Part shown: one piece after another, positions 11,646 through 22,844 of the stretch
Layout: the number at the start of each line of letters is the position of its first letter
How positions within the stretch are numbered: the first letter of the stretch is position 1
NCBI GenBank assembly: GCA_037176705.1
Contig: CM073886.1
Location: 88,013,501 to 88,077,500, forward strand
DNA: 64,000 nt
Reading direction: 5' to 3'
Source of the DNA: Molossus alvarezi
Lineage: Eukaryota > Chordata > Mammalia > Chiroptera > Molossidae
Program-made: the position numbers and the translations under genes
Notes under the pieces: model-generated
Seen by the model: only the letters and a program-made list of their open reading frames with translations
The model's database searches: none
What the model was told of the DNA's origin: nothing

Positions 11646-11929
11646 GGCTGGTTATTTTGATCATATCAATGAAAAGAGAAACAGAACTGAGGCAACTTAC
11701 TTGCTTTCTTGCTTGCTGCTCAGACCCAAAAATAACACCTTGAGGAATTTGATTGTACTTAATGGCCTCCAGCATTCTCCCTATTCCCTGCTGTTCACTT
11801 TTCCTGATGTCCTTTGTAGAGGAAAGCAAGGTACTTCCTCTAAACTCTAAGTAGGAAATGGGAAGAAATATTCTTGGGATGAATTTGTCCTTTGAAATTT
11901 TCTCATATATTTTCCCCAAATTTGAAAAT

Positions 11930-12160
11930 AATGATTACAAAAGAGATATAAATGTTAATGACTTTAAAGAGTTGATGAAACTGCTTACTTTTGCAAAAAG
12001 AAACACAAGAAAACTTTGCCAGAAACTAATGCAATTGCTTGCTTACAGGGGGTGACTAGGAACCAAGTGTAAGGGGTAGGGACCTCTCTTGAATATACCT
12101 TTTGATTTAGTTTTGACTTTTATTAATTAATGGTTTACATTTCCAAAAATAAAATCAACA
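11930..12160 (+). repeat. Possible old L1 3' end
   Basis: A-rich text ending in 'ggggtagggacctctcttga' and 'tatttttgg'-like tails resembles L1M 3' UTRs. Weak evidence. Confidence 0.35.
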
Positions 12161-12749
12161 AGATGGAAGAAAAATATTAAATTTAAACAGAAAAAGAAAA
12201 ACCTGATTTTTTATCAAACAGATAAAAAACACACATTAGAAAAAGTATTCAAGTCACTTTTAAGCACAGTATTCTGATTGTATACTTCCAAGGCAACATT
12301 TTCTAAGAACAAAAATCTTGAACTTAACAAGCTGTTGGTAGTGGTAATAGTGTAGCAATTTAAAAGCTGTTGTGTGTATTGTAGGACTGAACAATTTAAT
12401 AAAAGTCCTGGAGTTGTTGGGAACCTGGGTTCTTTCTGAGGGAGACAGAAGAAATAAATATGGACTGGAAGGTGATGGTTCTTGACTGAATTGTTACTAT
12501 GATGGTTATAAAATGGCAAGTTTCTAAATTCCTTCCTTATTTGTTAATTGGTATTCTTCTGTAAAGAAGAGCTTTCTCTTCTCCTTCTTTCCACTTTTAT
12601 TTTTCTCATACCAGAGTATATTCGTTTCCCCCCTAATGTGTTATAGCCATTTCTGTCATTAGCTATTGTGATGTTCAAATTATGCAGTTTTCCCAGTGAA
12701 ATTCCCTCCAGCTAGAGACTAGGTCCTCTTGACATAGCTCTACCATACT
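12161..12749. other. Unique AT-rich sequence
   Basis: No feature supported. A 101-codon minus-strand open frame (12214-12519) has no domain. Confidence 0.4.
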
Positions 12750-12765
12750 AAGAAATACATTTCTT

Positions 12766-13002
12766 GCCCTGGCCGGTTTGGCTCAGCGGTTAGAGCGTCG
12801 GCCTGCGGTCCTGAGAGACCCGGGTTCGGTTCCCGCTAAGGGCGCGTACCTCGGTTGCAGTTTGTCCCCGGCCCTGGTCGGTCGTGCGGGTGGCAGCCAC
12901 TCGATGTGTCCCTTCACGTCGATGTTTCTCACTCTCTCTCCCTTCCTCTCTCTCCCTCCCACTCTATCTGAACAAAAAATGGAAAAATGTCCTCGGGTGA
13001 GG

Positions 13003-13034
<32 letters not shown>
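12766..13034 (+). mobile_element. Young VES-type bat SINE, GC-rich subtype
   Basis: Near-intact copy with a perfect 16-bp target-site duplication 'aagaaatacatttctt' at 12750-12765 and 13035-13050. Pol III promoter boxes are visible: A box 'tggctcagcgg' at 12779-12789 and B box 'ggttcggttcc' at 12823-12833. CpGs are preserved, the 3' hairpin 'tcctcgggtgagga' is present and the A-tail is uninterrupted at about 13008-13036. All of this indicates a recent insertion. Similar young copies lie at 35091, 55417 and 59731. Confidence 0.97.
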
Positions 13035-13038
<4 letters not shown>

Positions 13039-13050
13039 AATACATTTCTT

Positions 13051-13830
13051 GAAGAAATGAGTCTATACTGATACTACTAGGACCAATGCAGTAACACAAA
13101 ACAAGACAAAAACGAACCAAAATGAGTAAAAAACCAAATGAAGACCAAAGTAAAGAGACATATCAACTAAATGTAATGTGATGTCCTTGGTTAAATCCTG
13201 GAGATATATCTATATATCTCTATTTCTATATTATGTATCTATATATACATATATGAATATATTTATATATAACTATATAACTAAAACATATTTATATATA
13301 ACTATTTATTAAATATAAATATATATTTATGTATAACTATAAATATGTACATAAATATATGTAATTTATCTATTTATATAGCTATATATATTTATAAATT
13401 ATATATATATAAAATTATATAATTTTTATATATGGTTTATAAGTACATAAATATATATTCATGTATATCATATATACATATACTTTTAAATCAGCTACAT
13501 AAGACTGTATAGGGATAATTGGAGAACTTAAGGACTATAGATTAGATGATAGTATTGTATCAATATTAAATTTCTTGAGTAAATATTGTATTGCAGACAT
13601 GAGAATCTTTGATCATTTTGAGATACACCCTGAAGTATACCTTGAAGTGTCACAAAGTTATAAAACTAAAGCAACTAATTTTGAAATGGTTAAATGAAAA
13701 TATGTGTTTGTATGTATTCAGACAGATACAGACAACTGGGGACCATATGAACAACTAACTGGTGAATCTAGGTGAGCAATGTTCATCGTACTTTTCTCAT
13801 AATTTTTCTTTATGTTAGAAAGTTTTCAAA
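13051..13830 (+). repeat. Old L1 3' UTR with an AT-rich tract
   Basis: L1M 3' text is present on both sides of the AT tract: 'catatcaactaaatgtaatg' before it and 'ggactatagattagatgata', 'gtattgtatcaatattaaat' after it. About 290 bases (13200-13490) of imperfect TATA/ATAT repeats interrupt it. Confidence 0.7.
13200..13490. repeat. AT-rich cryptic satellite
   Basis: Almost pure A+T made of imperfect 'tatatatatt'/'ataaatatat' units, likely grown inside the old L1 3' region. No open frame or regular unit length. Confidence 0.85.
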
Positions 13831-13839
13831 TTGAACATT

Positions 13840-14120
13840 TGGAAAGGAGAGAAGACATGTTGGGTGAACTGAGAAAGGCCGTGGAAGGCAGGGCAGGGGT
13901 GGGGCTAAAAACTGTCCCCATCTGCAGGCCACCCTGGAGAGGACTTGGAAGGTGGTGCCTCATGGCAAGCTGGAGAGAGGCTCGTGGCAGAAACAGGACA
14001 TCGGCACAGCTGTGAGCTAGGGCCTGCAAGCCTTGAGATGTCGACCGTGCAGCTGTTCTGAACACACACGCAACATTATTTCATTTCACATCTATATTTC
14101 ACACACGCACAAACTGAGGT
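13840..14120. other. Unique sequence
   Basis: GC-moderate sequence with short overlapping open frames on both strands (13812-14065) and no domain. Nothing supported. Confidence 0.4.
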
Positions 14121-14142
14121 CATATTTCAGTTTTACTCACTT

Positions 14143-14191
14143 GCCCTGGCCGGTTTGGCTCAGCGGTTGGAGCGTCGGCCTGCGGTATAGA
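14143..14191 (+). mobile_element. 49-bp tailless micro-SINE insertion
   Basis: Only the first ~44 bases of the GC-rich VES subtype are present ('gccctggccggtttggctca' through 'ggcctgcggt'), plus 'ataga'. A perfect 15-bp target-site duplication 'cagttttactcactt' flanks it at 14128-14142 and 14192-14206. There is no B box, body, hairpin or A-tail. The break falls near the anticodon-arm equivalent of the tRNA-like head. It fits the known class of tailless retropseudogenes made from truncated tRNA or tRNA-related SINE RNA. Confidence 0.9.
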
Positions 14192-14206
14192 CAGTTTTAC
14201 TCACTT

Positions 14207-15645
14207 AATGGGAGGTACACTTACTGGCTGGTCTGGTAAATGGGTTTTCGTCCAAAGCTCCTTCTTATGAGTGATTTCAGTTCTTCCTCCTTAATCTTGC
14301 TGTGGAATCACAGTGAATGACTGTGGAAGAGAGTACGTTGAAGATACCCAGTGATCAGCAGTGCGGCTTATTTTCTGTCTGGTGTGACTTAGTCATTTTT
14401 ATCTGATGCTCACCACACAGCTTTGCAAAAAAACAGGTTTGCTTCCCAGCCTCCCCTTCCTCCCCTCCCCCCTGCAGCCCAGGGCCCCTTCCAGCTCCCA
14501 TACAGATTTGTATTCCTGGCATCCTGCTCTTACTTACTGAGTTTTAGGAGGCTCCAATTTTTGTTTTGTCCCCAGGAGTAAAGCAGCAACTGCTTTAAAG
14601 TGATAACAATATGATTTTGCTGCCCCATAGACAGTCATTTAAACTCTGTGATATGTGGCCACTGCCTCGAAATTCAAGCAATGGAAATGACATCATTATC
14701 AGCCGACTCTTTATGATGAAAAATGGCTCACATTAGGAAACAATCTGAACCCAAGGAAACTTCAGTGATCAATCATCACAATTATAATGTGCTAGTCTTT
14801 TATGTAAATCCAACCCACAGTGTAGCCGGGTTTGGGTGGAGGAGTCGGGGGAGGAGGAATCCTGTGGAAAAAGAACATTACTACAATATAATTAAACAAA
14901 AGGGAAAGCTTCAGATAATATATGTTTCTCAGGGGACCATTTCATGCCTTAGGGACCCTGACAGATCTAGGCTGAGAGGGTTGCATCATCATCATTAAAA
15001 GCATTTGTTAAATGCCCAGAGCTACACAGAAATCGTCTGGGCTTTGTGCTGTGTGAAGTTGGTTGAAACAGACCAAGGCCCTCCCTCCAGGAACTGGAGC
15101 CTTCGATGGGCTACCTCATCAATGGGGAGGTGAAGAGGGCACAGGGACTCCCCTTGCTGAATGAAGGCCACTGCCCAGATGATGTTCCATGGGGGCGAGG
15201 GAGGGGGTGGGCATGGGTGTTCATGCTTGACTTCCCTCCATCTACTTTAGCCTTTTCTGACCTGACCAGCAGTTATTTCCAGTGCTGGTCTGCTCCCCGT
15301 CTGTTCTTTAGTACTCTCCTACAGGATGCAAAAGCCTTTCTACCTGCAAAAGAAAAATTCCTCAGATTCCCTTCTAGAAGTTTGTTCCTTGTAGCTAAAG
15401 CTCCATCCTCCTCTGGAATGCAAATGTTCCCGATAGGGCAATGCATTAAGCCTTGTATAGATTTGTGGATCGTGGACCCTTTCCCTTGTAGCAGCTGAAA
15501 GCAGGTTCCGAAAGGGCGAATGGAGGAGCAGCCTAGAGCACAAGCGCCGGCCCGGCAGGACAGACAGGATGGAGTCTGGGGAAGAGGCAACGATGGTGGG
15601 CTTAGCACCAGGGAGGAGGAAAATCCAACAAGACCCCATATTTAC
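14207..15645. other. Unique sequence with a possible conserved noncoding block
   Basis: No repeat recognised. Positions about 14620-14960 read as balanced, repeat-free, AT-rich text with homeobox-style 'attat'/'taatg' words and clustered 'gatcaatcatcac'-like motifs. This resembles developmental enhancers, but only by style. ORFs of 90-130 codons at 14723-14998 and 15106-15498 have no domain and overlap antisense ORFs, so I do not call them genes. Confidence 0.35.
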
Positions 15646-15800
15646 TCAGAGTCAGTTCTGCGTCTTTACACCAATCATGCCATTTGCTCCCACGACAACC
15701 TCATGATGATGCTGTGAGGGAGATTTTATCACCCCCTTTGTAGAAGAGGGGCCTGCAGCTCAGAGAGGCTGAGTGACTTGTGCATGATCACATGGTTCAC
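15646..15800 (-). repeat. MIR SINE relic
   Basis: Reverse MIR core: 'cgacaacctcatgatgatgc', 'gcagctcagagaggctgagt' and 'gatcacatggttca'. Confidence 0.7.
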
Positions 15801-17345
15801 CTCTGTCTCCTGCCCTTCACCGTCACACTGCACTGGAAAGAGGAGGAGCACCTGTGGGGAGGATGTCTATGAAGCTTCCCGGAAAGGAGTTCCCTTGCAG
15901 TCACCCAGCCCTGCCTCTAGTCCCCGGCAAATTGGTTGTCTCTGGCTGTAGGAGAGATGCATGTCATAGTGATGGCAGGAGGCCACACTGTCTGGAGAGA
16001 TCCATGGGTTTGCCCGCGGAGGCCCTGCTCTGTTCTGGTGGGGTCAGCTCCAGAGCAGCCATGAGATCTTACCCTCGCCCATAGCCAAGACCTCCCCCAC
16101 CCACCCCAGCGCACACACCCAGGTCGCCTTTAGACTTGTGGTACTAGCAGCTTCCCAATTTGACCCACCATGGCAGCTTAAACACTGCCAGCAAATGCCC
16201 CACTAATTTGTCTGCAGAGATTAATGAAATCAAATCTTGGGATCTGCTGACGTCACTGGGCATGCTCCAGCTGGGCTCAGTGGTAGTCCAGTGGCTGCTC
16301 ACGGAGTGCTCCTCCTGCTAAGTTAGCTCAGCGAGGGTGTTGTGTGGAGTGTTCTCTGACCATGTGGAGGGCAGAGCTGTGCTTTCTGCATAGGAAACAA
16401 CCTATTTTACTCTGGGCTAAAAATGAGGCAAGAAAACCACTTTGGAACATGCCCGAATAAAGATAGTCACTTGCCCTCCTGGGCGTAGCTGACATTCAAT
16501 CAAGGCACTGTCTCTGCGCTCCCCACAGTGACAGAGCCGTGGAGGTAGGCTCCTTGGAAGATGTGTGGCTCTGGCTCACCCTGAATGTCCACCTCCAACC
16601 TCTAAGCTTCAGGTCTGGTTGGGGAAGGGCTATGTGGGACACTTTGAAATAACCATTTCTTAGCAATGATTTAAATCATGCTTTCTCTGGTGAATAATCC
16701 ATACACGGTTACCAGGAGTCATTAATTGTTGTCAGTCTTCATTTTCTAGGGGGTGGGGAAAGGGGAGGGTGAAGCAAACATCACTGGGTCTGTTTGGCCT
16801 CTTGGTGAGCTTTGCTCTTCTGACAAGCTCAGGTCTTTCTTCCTCAATTAGCAAAGAAGGGGGTGGGGCATGCAGACTCTCAGAAAATGTTGTGTTTGGA
16901 GGGACAGAAATAATTCATTGTGGCTGGGAGCTCAGGAACTATCTGCCTGTCTGTAAAATCCTTGTTCCTTTGTACCTTTGGTGAAACGATTATTTTATGT
17001 CTGAGGTCTGTGGGACACCCTATCATTAAAATTAGCATGCTATTTATATTCAACAGGCTCACAAAGTAAATCACCCTTCATGTCCAGTCTGCTTCCTAAA
17101 GCTCACCAGCAAAGAGCCCTCCAGAAATGCTTACACTCTGTTTCTTTCCATTAAGTCCTTCTGTAGCTGGTGCATATTCATGACTAGATTTAAAACCAGA
17201 GATTTCCATGCCCCATTAACTCGCACCCCTCTTCAAAGCCTGTACAGTGGGCATGTTTCTAATCAGAGCCAGACTGGATCAGTGAGTGCCAGGTGGTGAG
17301 TGTGGTAGGGATTGTGGTAACCAATTCTTAGTGGGTAGAAAAAGG
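15801..17345. other. Unique sequence, candidate regulatory region
   Basis: No transposon is recognisable over 1.5 kb, apart from purine-rich patches. A perfect CRE lies at 16248-16255. No exon signature could be supported: open frames at 15854-16114 and 16769-17074 are short and overlap antisense frames. Confidence 0.35.
16248..16255. promoter_or_regulatory. Perfect CRE palindrome (TGACGTCA)
   Basis: The full 8-bp cAMP-response element, with its CpG retained, sits in repeat-free DNA. CREB/ATF proteins bind this sequence in mammals. A single 8-mer can occur by chance in a window this size, so function is only possible. Confidence 0.35.
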
Positions 17346-17349
17346 TGAG

Positions 17350-17550
17350 CAGTGTGGTGCAAGGAACGCCAGGGTCAGAAGACCTGGGATCAAGAAATAA
17401 CTCACCCAGGTATTAGCTGAGTGACCTTGGACTCGACTTAAAACTCTTTTGGCATCAGCTGCTTATTTGTAGAGTGGAGATAATAATACCTACCTAGAAA
17501 GATTTGGGGAAGGCTCAAGTAAGATAAGGTATGGGCAAGTGCATTGGGAA
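17350..17550 (+). repeat. MIR SINE relic
   Basis: Forward MIR: 'gagtgaccttggactcgact', 'tttgtagagtggagataata', 'atacctacctagaaag' and a 3' 'aagtgcattggga'. Confidence 0.75.
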
Positions 17551-17950
17551 TGATAAAATCTTATACACACACAAAGTGTGGCTCCTAGACTTAAGTTGGA
17601 TCAAATAGTTCTTGAAAGAAGACGGTCTAAGTCTGCAGCTTTGTTTAACAGATATTCCTTATTGATTTTTCTCCTAACAGGATTTAATCTATACTCTGTT
17701 GTCTTGTGTCTAATTTTTAAAAAAGGGCAGAGCCAGAACACCTCGGTGTAATTCAAGGAACAGGTGCATGTCCTTGTAGGGGGTCCCTGACTGACTACCA
17801 TAGTGGACCCCCTACTCTGCCCACATCTTCCACCCCTGCCAGTGCACCCAGGTCTGTAGAGGCTGGTGGTTGTGATCACACCTGTGCCCAGACTCTGCAG
17901 GCCTTTCAGAAAGAGAAGAAGTTTGACATTTAGAGAATTATAATAATTTC
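17551..17950. other. Unique sequence
   Basis: No feature supported. The 92-codon minus-strand frame at 17601-17879 has no domain. Confidence 0.4.
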
Positions 17951-17954
17951 TACC

Positions 17955-18130
17955 ACTTATTGCTTACTATAGACCAGGTGCTGAACTGAGCACTTTATAA
18001 GCATTACCCATTAAATCTTTACAACAGCCCTGTGAGGTAGGAACTCTCATCATCCTTATTTTACAGATAAGGAAGCTGAGCTTAGAGAGTTTTAGGTCAG
18101 TTGTGCAAGGCAAACAGTTAATGTAATGAA
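17955..18130 (-). repeat. MIR SINE relic
   Basis: Well-preserved reverse MIR: 'accaggtgctgaactgagca', 'cagccctgtgaggtaggaac', 'ttattttacagataaggaag'. Confidence 0.85.
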
Positions 18131-19770
18131 GATCAGGAGTCCAGGTGGATCTGTCTGGCTCTGAAGGCTGCTCCTGTGTGGCTGGGCTGGGACTGGACAC
18201 ACCAGCCAGAGCATCAGGTCACACAGCCAGGTCCAGCTTGACCCCCGGGAGTGTTCTCCTCTTGCTGAAGGGAGGAGAGGCAGAGGGCTGGGACTGCATG
18301 TCACTTTCATCTGTGGCGCTGGTACCAAATCCAATGTCAGTCCCAAACTGAAAATGCCCCAGGCTGATTCAGCAGGCATGCTGTGGGGCAACTGTGCTTC
18401 CAAGTCCTGCCATTGCTTGGCCGTCTGAAACACTTCTTTTCTAAATAGCTACGCCCCCATATTTTTTTGGCCATTTAAAGAGGTAGGGCTGGGTGAGCTA
18501 CAGATCATTACAACTGTTTGATCATGATTTCTTACTGTTCATTCATGACTTACAACTTATTGTCCAAAAAAAAGACAGGAAGAATAAAGAAAGAAAAGAA
18601 AAGAAAATTTATGCAAGGAAGGCAAGGAAAAGGAGAAGAGGAATGGGAAAAAATTGAATGCAATCCAGAGTTGGGTAAAGTAGCATGAAACCAAGGACTT
18701 TTACGTCTTCTCCACCCAATACCATCTCATAAATCTTTACATTACATTCCACTAAATGTGTCAGAAATGCAACTGTGCTCGCAAATAATTGCTGCCATTG
18801 AATGGATCCGCCCTGGCATATCCATTTGAGCCCGAAATAGCCCATGTAACCTAAGAGGAAATCAGTGACTGGACACCCAGTGCCAAGCATAATCTCAAGC
18901 AACGTTTAACTAGGTTCAATATTTATTTCCCTGCCTTGAGTCACTTTGAAACGATCTGGGCTCCGTTCAGACAGGATCGGCCCTCATTTTATGATGCTCT
19001 TGGAACCCGTCCAGCAGCACCCGGGCTCAGATGTCAGGGAGTTCCAGAAAAATGAGATTTCTCACAGAAGATTTCACAATTTAAGGCACCCTCCTTTAAA
19101 TATTTTGCAACATGTGGGCCTTTTGACTCAAGATGTCACTTTTTGAGAGTTCTTTGAGCACTCTGAAGAAGTATGCCTGCCCCACACCCCAACTCCTCCC
19201 TCCTCCCTAGGGATAGGGCGGGTGAAGTTAACCTGGTTAACAGCTTGCATAAATAACATCTCTGCATATCTGCAAGTAACAAAGAGTAGCTCATGATTTA
19301 CCACCATTTTCCAAGCAAATGACATCTTCCACACAATTAGGAAGCCAGGTTTGAGAAGCTTCAAGACACTCAACACAGCAGATAACAGTGCTCCAAGTTT
19401 GATGGATACAGGGACACACCAAATAAATAGCAGCCAATTTTCAAGCTTTTGTGTCTCAAATGCTCGATCAATAGATAACCAACCAATTTTAGTGTACATC
19501 AGAGACAAATCTCGAGATGGCAAGATTGACTTGTAGCTCCCTGTTAAAGGGTTATCGAACTGACATTGAGTGACCTCACACTCAGCCAAAACATTTATTA
19601 TGAAAGTCTGACGTGGTTAAGTGAAATGATTGATATCAGCCCATTCTGCTCTAAAATGCTGCCTCTCATCTTTTTTAGTTGAAAAAAGAGTAAAGGATCT
19701 CACTCATGAAGTCAAACATTGCCTTTTCTTTCTTTCTCCTTAGTCTATAGATGATTAATCTAAATTCAGA
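18131..19770. other. Unique sequence, nothing assigned
   Basis: Repeat-poor DNA. The longest frame is 153 codons on the minus strand (19128-19589). Its composition is ordinary and it has no recognisable domain or splice-linked partner, so I treat it as chance. The 'gaaagaaaagaaaagaaaa' stretch near 18590 is simple sequence. Confidence 0.4.
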
Positions 19771-19774
19771 ATAG

Positions 19775-19985
19775 CAGTGTGCATCCCGGTGTCTGATAGA
19801 CCTGGTTTATGTCCCAGGAGTGTTATTTCCCAGCTTTTGAGCAAATTTTAAAAACTTTTTAAAGCAGATTTTTAACTCTCAGGGACAATTTTCTTATCTA
19901 TAGAATTGGAAGGACTGGGATGAGATAGTATACTTAAAATAGTAAAGTGCCCAAGCACATAGACAAGAAATTCTAGTCATATCAT
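19775..19985 (+). repeat. MIR SINE relic
   Basis: Forward MIR: 'tgatagacctggtttatgtc', 'ttttcttatctatagaattg', 'tgggatgagatagtatactt' and 'gtgcccaagcacatag'. A short TAA microsatellite follows at about 19986-20014. Confidence 0.7.
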
Positions 19986-20104
19986 TATAATAATAATAGT
20001 AGTAATAATAATAGTTAAGGTTATTTTGATGCCTGACTTCACAGTTGCATAGGCCATTATGCTATCGTCAGCAGTATTAATGACAGTAACAACAGTAATT
20101 ATTA

Positions 20105-20295
20105 TGTATGTCTTTTGTTGATACTTACTAGGTACCAGGCACTGTGCTCGGTGCTTTAAGTATTTTCTCTCATTTAATTCTTACCCTACTCCTCTGACAT
20201 AGCTGCTATTATTACCCAGTTGTTAGAAATGAGGAAGCGGAGGTTCAGAGAAATGAACAAAATTACTTGGGGGTCACACAGTTAGTTGGCAAACA
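20105..20295 (-). repeat. MIR SINE relic
   Basis: Reverse MIR, well preserved: 'gtaccaggcactgtgctcgg', 'tttaattcttaccctactcc', 'tgaggaagcggaggttcaga' and 'ggtcacacagttagttgg'. Confidence 0.87.
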
Positions 20296-21202
20296 TCCAA
20301 ACACACCGCTTACATTGGCCTCCCTGCCCCAAGTCATGAAGATTATTGCTTTCTGTGTTATTCTGCCCTGAGGGGAATAGACAACTTTAATAATTTGGGA
20401 GAGTCACTTTATCTTTCTGGACCTTGGGTTTTTCATCTGTCAAATGAAAAAATTTGGAATAGATTATATCAGACATTTTTGGATTCCAGGATTCTAATGG
20501 AGTCAGTACGGTCAAGAGAGACCAGCTTGGATAATGTCTAAATAGACTTTTATAAATGTTTGAAAAGGAGATTGTGTACATGTCTGGCATGTTCAGCCCA
20601 GTCTCAACCCAGTTAGGCTGGAAGGAGGAACGTCATTGCACTTTCCATAATGGCTTAATTCCCTCTCCCTACGCTGTCCTTCCAAACTTTGTGGTGGAGA
20701 AAGCTGTCAGCTCACCAGAACATGTTTATCTGTGGTGCACATGGTTGGTCCAGCAAAAGCTAGCACTGTCCTTCATTTGGGTCAGCCTTCACTTCCTACT
20801 CTCAACCTGATACCTCTGAGACACTTAACAATAACTCCTTCTTCCCCAATTCCGATGCTCCTGCCATTCTAACGTTGCAATTAAAAAGTTATTACATTTG
20901 GTCCTCACACTTTGGTGGACCTCGGATCACTGTTGTGTAGAGTTAAGGTGTTTGAACTATTTCATGTGTTGGTCACAATCTAAGCAGTTTCCAGAAATAG
21001 CTTGTTGTGAGGCTGGGCTTCCAGGGTGGAGAAGGTAGGCCAAGGTAGGAAGAAGTGGCTGGAGGATGGAAGAATTGGAAGTGATAGGAGGGAGCCTGAG
21101 CCTCAGTTTCTGGCTGGACCCCAAGCCCTAGGCATTTCCTGATGACCTGCTGCTGTGGTTTGTGCCATGACATAGACACAATGTCCTGCCTTTGAGTCCT
21201 CA
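20296..21202. other. Unique sequence
   Basis: No feature supported beyond ordinary unique DNA. Confidence 0.4.
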
Positions 21203-21211
21203 ATTCCTTCT

Positions 21212-22835
21212 CTTTTTTTTTGGCATTTGTATTAAGATTTTTTAAATTTAATTAATTAATTTATTTTTATTACAGATGTTTCTCCTTTTCCCCCCACTGA
21301 CACCCCCTTTCCCCACCCTCCCCGCCCTGTCCCCAGCTTTGTTGTCCATGTTCCATTGTTCATGCATACATACATATAAGTTCTGTGGTTTATCTCTTCC
21401 CCCCATCCCCTTCTGGGTATTGTCAGTCTGTACCCCACTTCCACGTCTTTGGGACTACCCCATTCCTCAGACTGTTATGTTCATTATATTTCACAAATAA
21501 GTGAGATCATGTGATATTTGTCTTTCTCTACTTGGCTTTTTTCACTTAGGATAATACTTTCCAGGTTCCTCCATGTCATTTCAAAGGATAAAAGATCTTT
21601 TTTTCTTATAGCTGCAGAGTACTCAGTTGTATATATGTACCACAGCTTTTTTATCCATTTGTCTACTGATGAACATTTGGGCTGTTTCTAGATCTTAGCT
21701 ATTAAAAATAGTGCTGCTATGAACATGGGGGTACATATATTCTTTCTAATTGGGGTTTAAGGCTCCTTAGGGTATATTCCTAGAAGTGGGATCACTGGTG
21801 TACATATTACCCAAAGCACTCTATAGATTCAATGCAATCTCCATCAAAATACCAACGACATACTTCACAGAACTAGAACAAATACTTCAAAAATTCATAT
21901 GGAACCAAAAAAGACCCCGAATAGCTACAGCAATCTTGAAAAAGAAGAACAAAGTTGGAGGGATTACATTACCAGATTTCAGGTTATACCACAAAGCCAC
22001 TGTAATCAAAACAGCCTGGTACTGGCACAAGAACAGGCAGATAGATCAATGGAACAGAATAGAGAACCCAGAAATAGACCCAAGACAATATGCTCAATTA
22101 ATATTTGACAAAGGTGGCAAGAGCATACAGTAGAGTAAAGACAGCCTCTTTAATAAATGGTGTTGGGAAAATTGAACAGCTACATGCAGAATAATGAAAG
22201 TAGACCATCAACTTACACCATATACAAGAATAAACTCAAAATGAATAAAAGACTTAAATGTGACTCATGAATCCATAAAAATCCTAGAAGAAACTGTAGG
22301 CAACAAAATTTCAGACACCATATGCAGCAGAATTTTCACTGATACATCACCTAAGGCAACAGAAACAAAGGAGAAAATGAACACATGGGACTACATCAAA
22401 CTCAAAAGCTTCTGCACAGCAAAAGAAACAACCACCAAAATGGAAAGGCTACCCACTCCATGGGAGAGCATAATTGCCAATGATATATCAGATAAGGGGT
22501 TACTTTTCAATATATATAGAGTGCTCATACAGCTCAACAAAAGGAAGACAAAGAACCCAATTAAAAATGGGCAGAGGAACTAAATAGACACCTCTCCAAA
22601 CAGGATATACAAATGGCCAAGAGACATATGAAGAAATGTTTAACATTGCTAATCATCAGAGAGATGCAAATTAAAACAACAATGAGGTATCACCTCACAC
22701 CTGTCAGAATGGCCGCCATCAACAAATCATCAAACAAATGTTGGCAAGGTTGTGGAGAAAAGGTGACTCCAGTGCACTGCTGGTGGGAATGCAGACTGGT
22801 GCAGCCACTATGGAAAACAATGTGGTGTTATCTTG
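21212..22835. mobile_element. Young L1 copy with 5' inversion (twin priming)
   Basis: Two L1 pieces meet head-on at 21798/21799. The left piece (21212-21798) is the 3' UTR and ORF2 end on the minus strand. The right piece (21799-22835) is upstream ORF2 on the plus strand. Both belong to the same subfamily as the full-length L1 at 35516-41347. About 33 bases corresponding to 36093-36125 of that copy are missing at the joint. A short target-site duplication 'attccttct' flanks the whole unit at 21203-21211 and 22836-22844. Confidence 0.9.
21799..22833 (+). pseudogene. L1 ORF2 fragment (post-RT region)
   Basis: Encodes, with interruptions, the ORF2 stretch after the reverse transcriptase core up to the cysteine-rich motif. 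Recognisable words include [26 protein letters not shown] and the terminal [14 protein letters not shown]. Stops occur at about 22131 and 22582, and the reading frame changes around 22600. The fragment lacks endonuclease, RT catalytic and C-terminal parts. It cannot make a working protein. Confidence 0.9.
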
Positions 22836-22844
22836 ATTCCTTCT

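Noticed and set aside
12766..12845. tRNA gene-like A and B boxes
   Set aside because: These belong to the SINE head; no proper cloverleaf with terminator. The same head recurs about twenty times.
13200..13490. AT-rich tract as a replication origin or matrix attachment site
   Set aside because: Composition alone is not evidence. It lies inside old L1 3' text and looks like simple-sequence growth.
19128..19589. 153-codon minus-strand open frame
   Set aside because: No recognisable domain, no supporting splice signals or neighbour, ordinary composition. Its length is not extreme for a 64-kb two-strand search.
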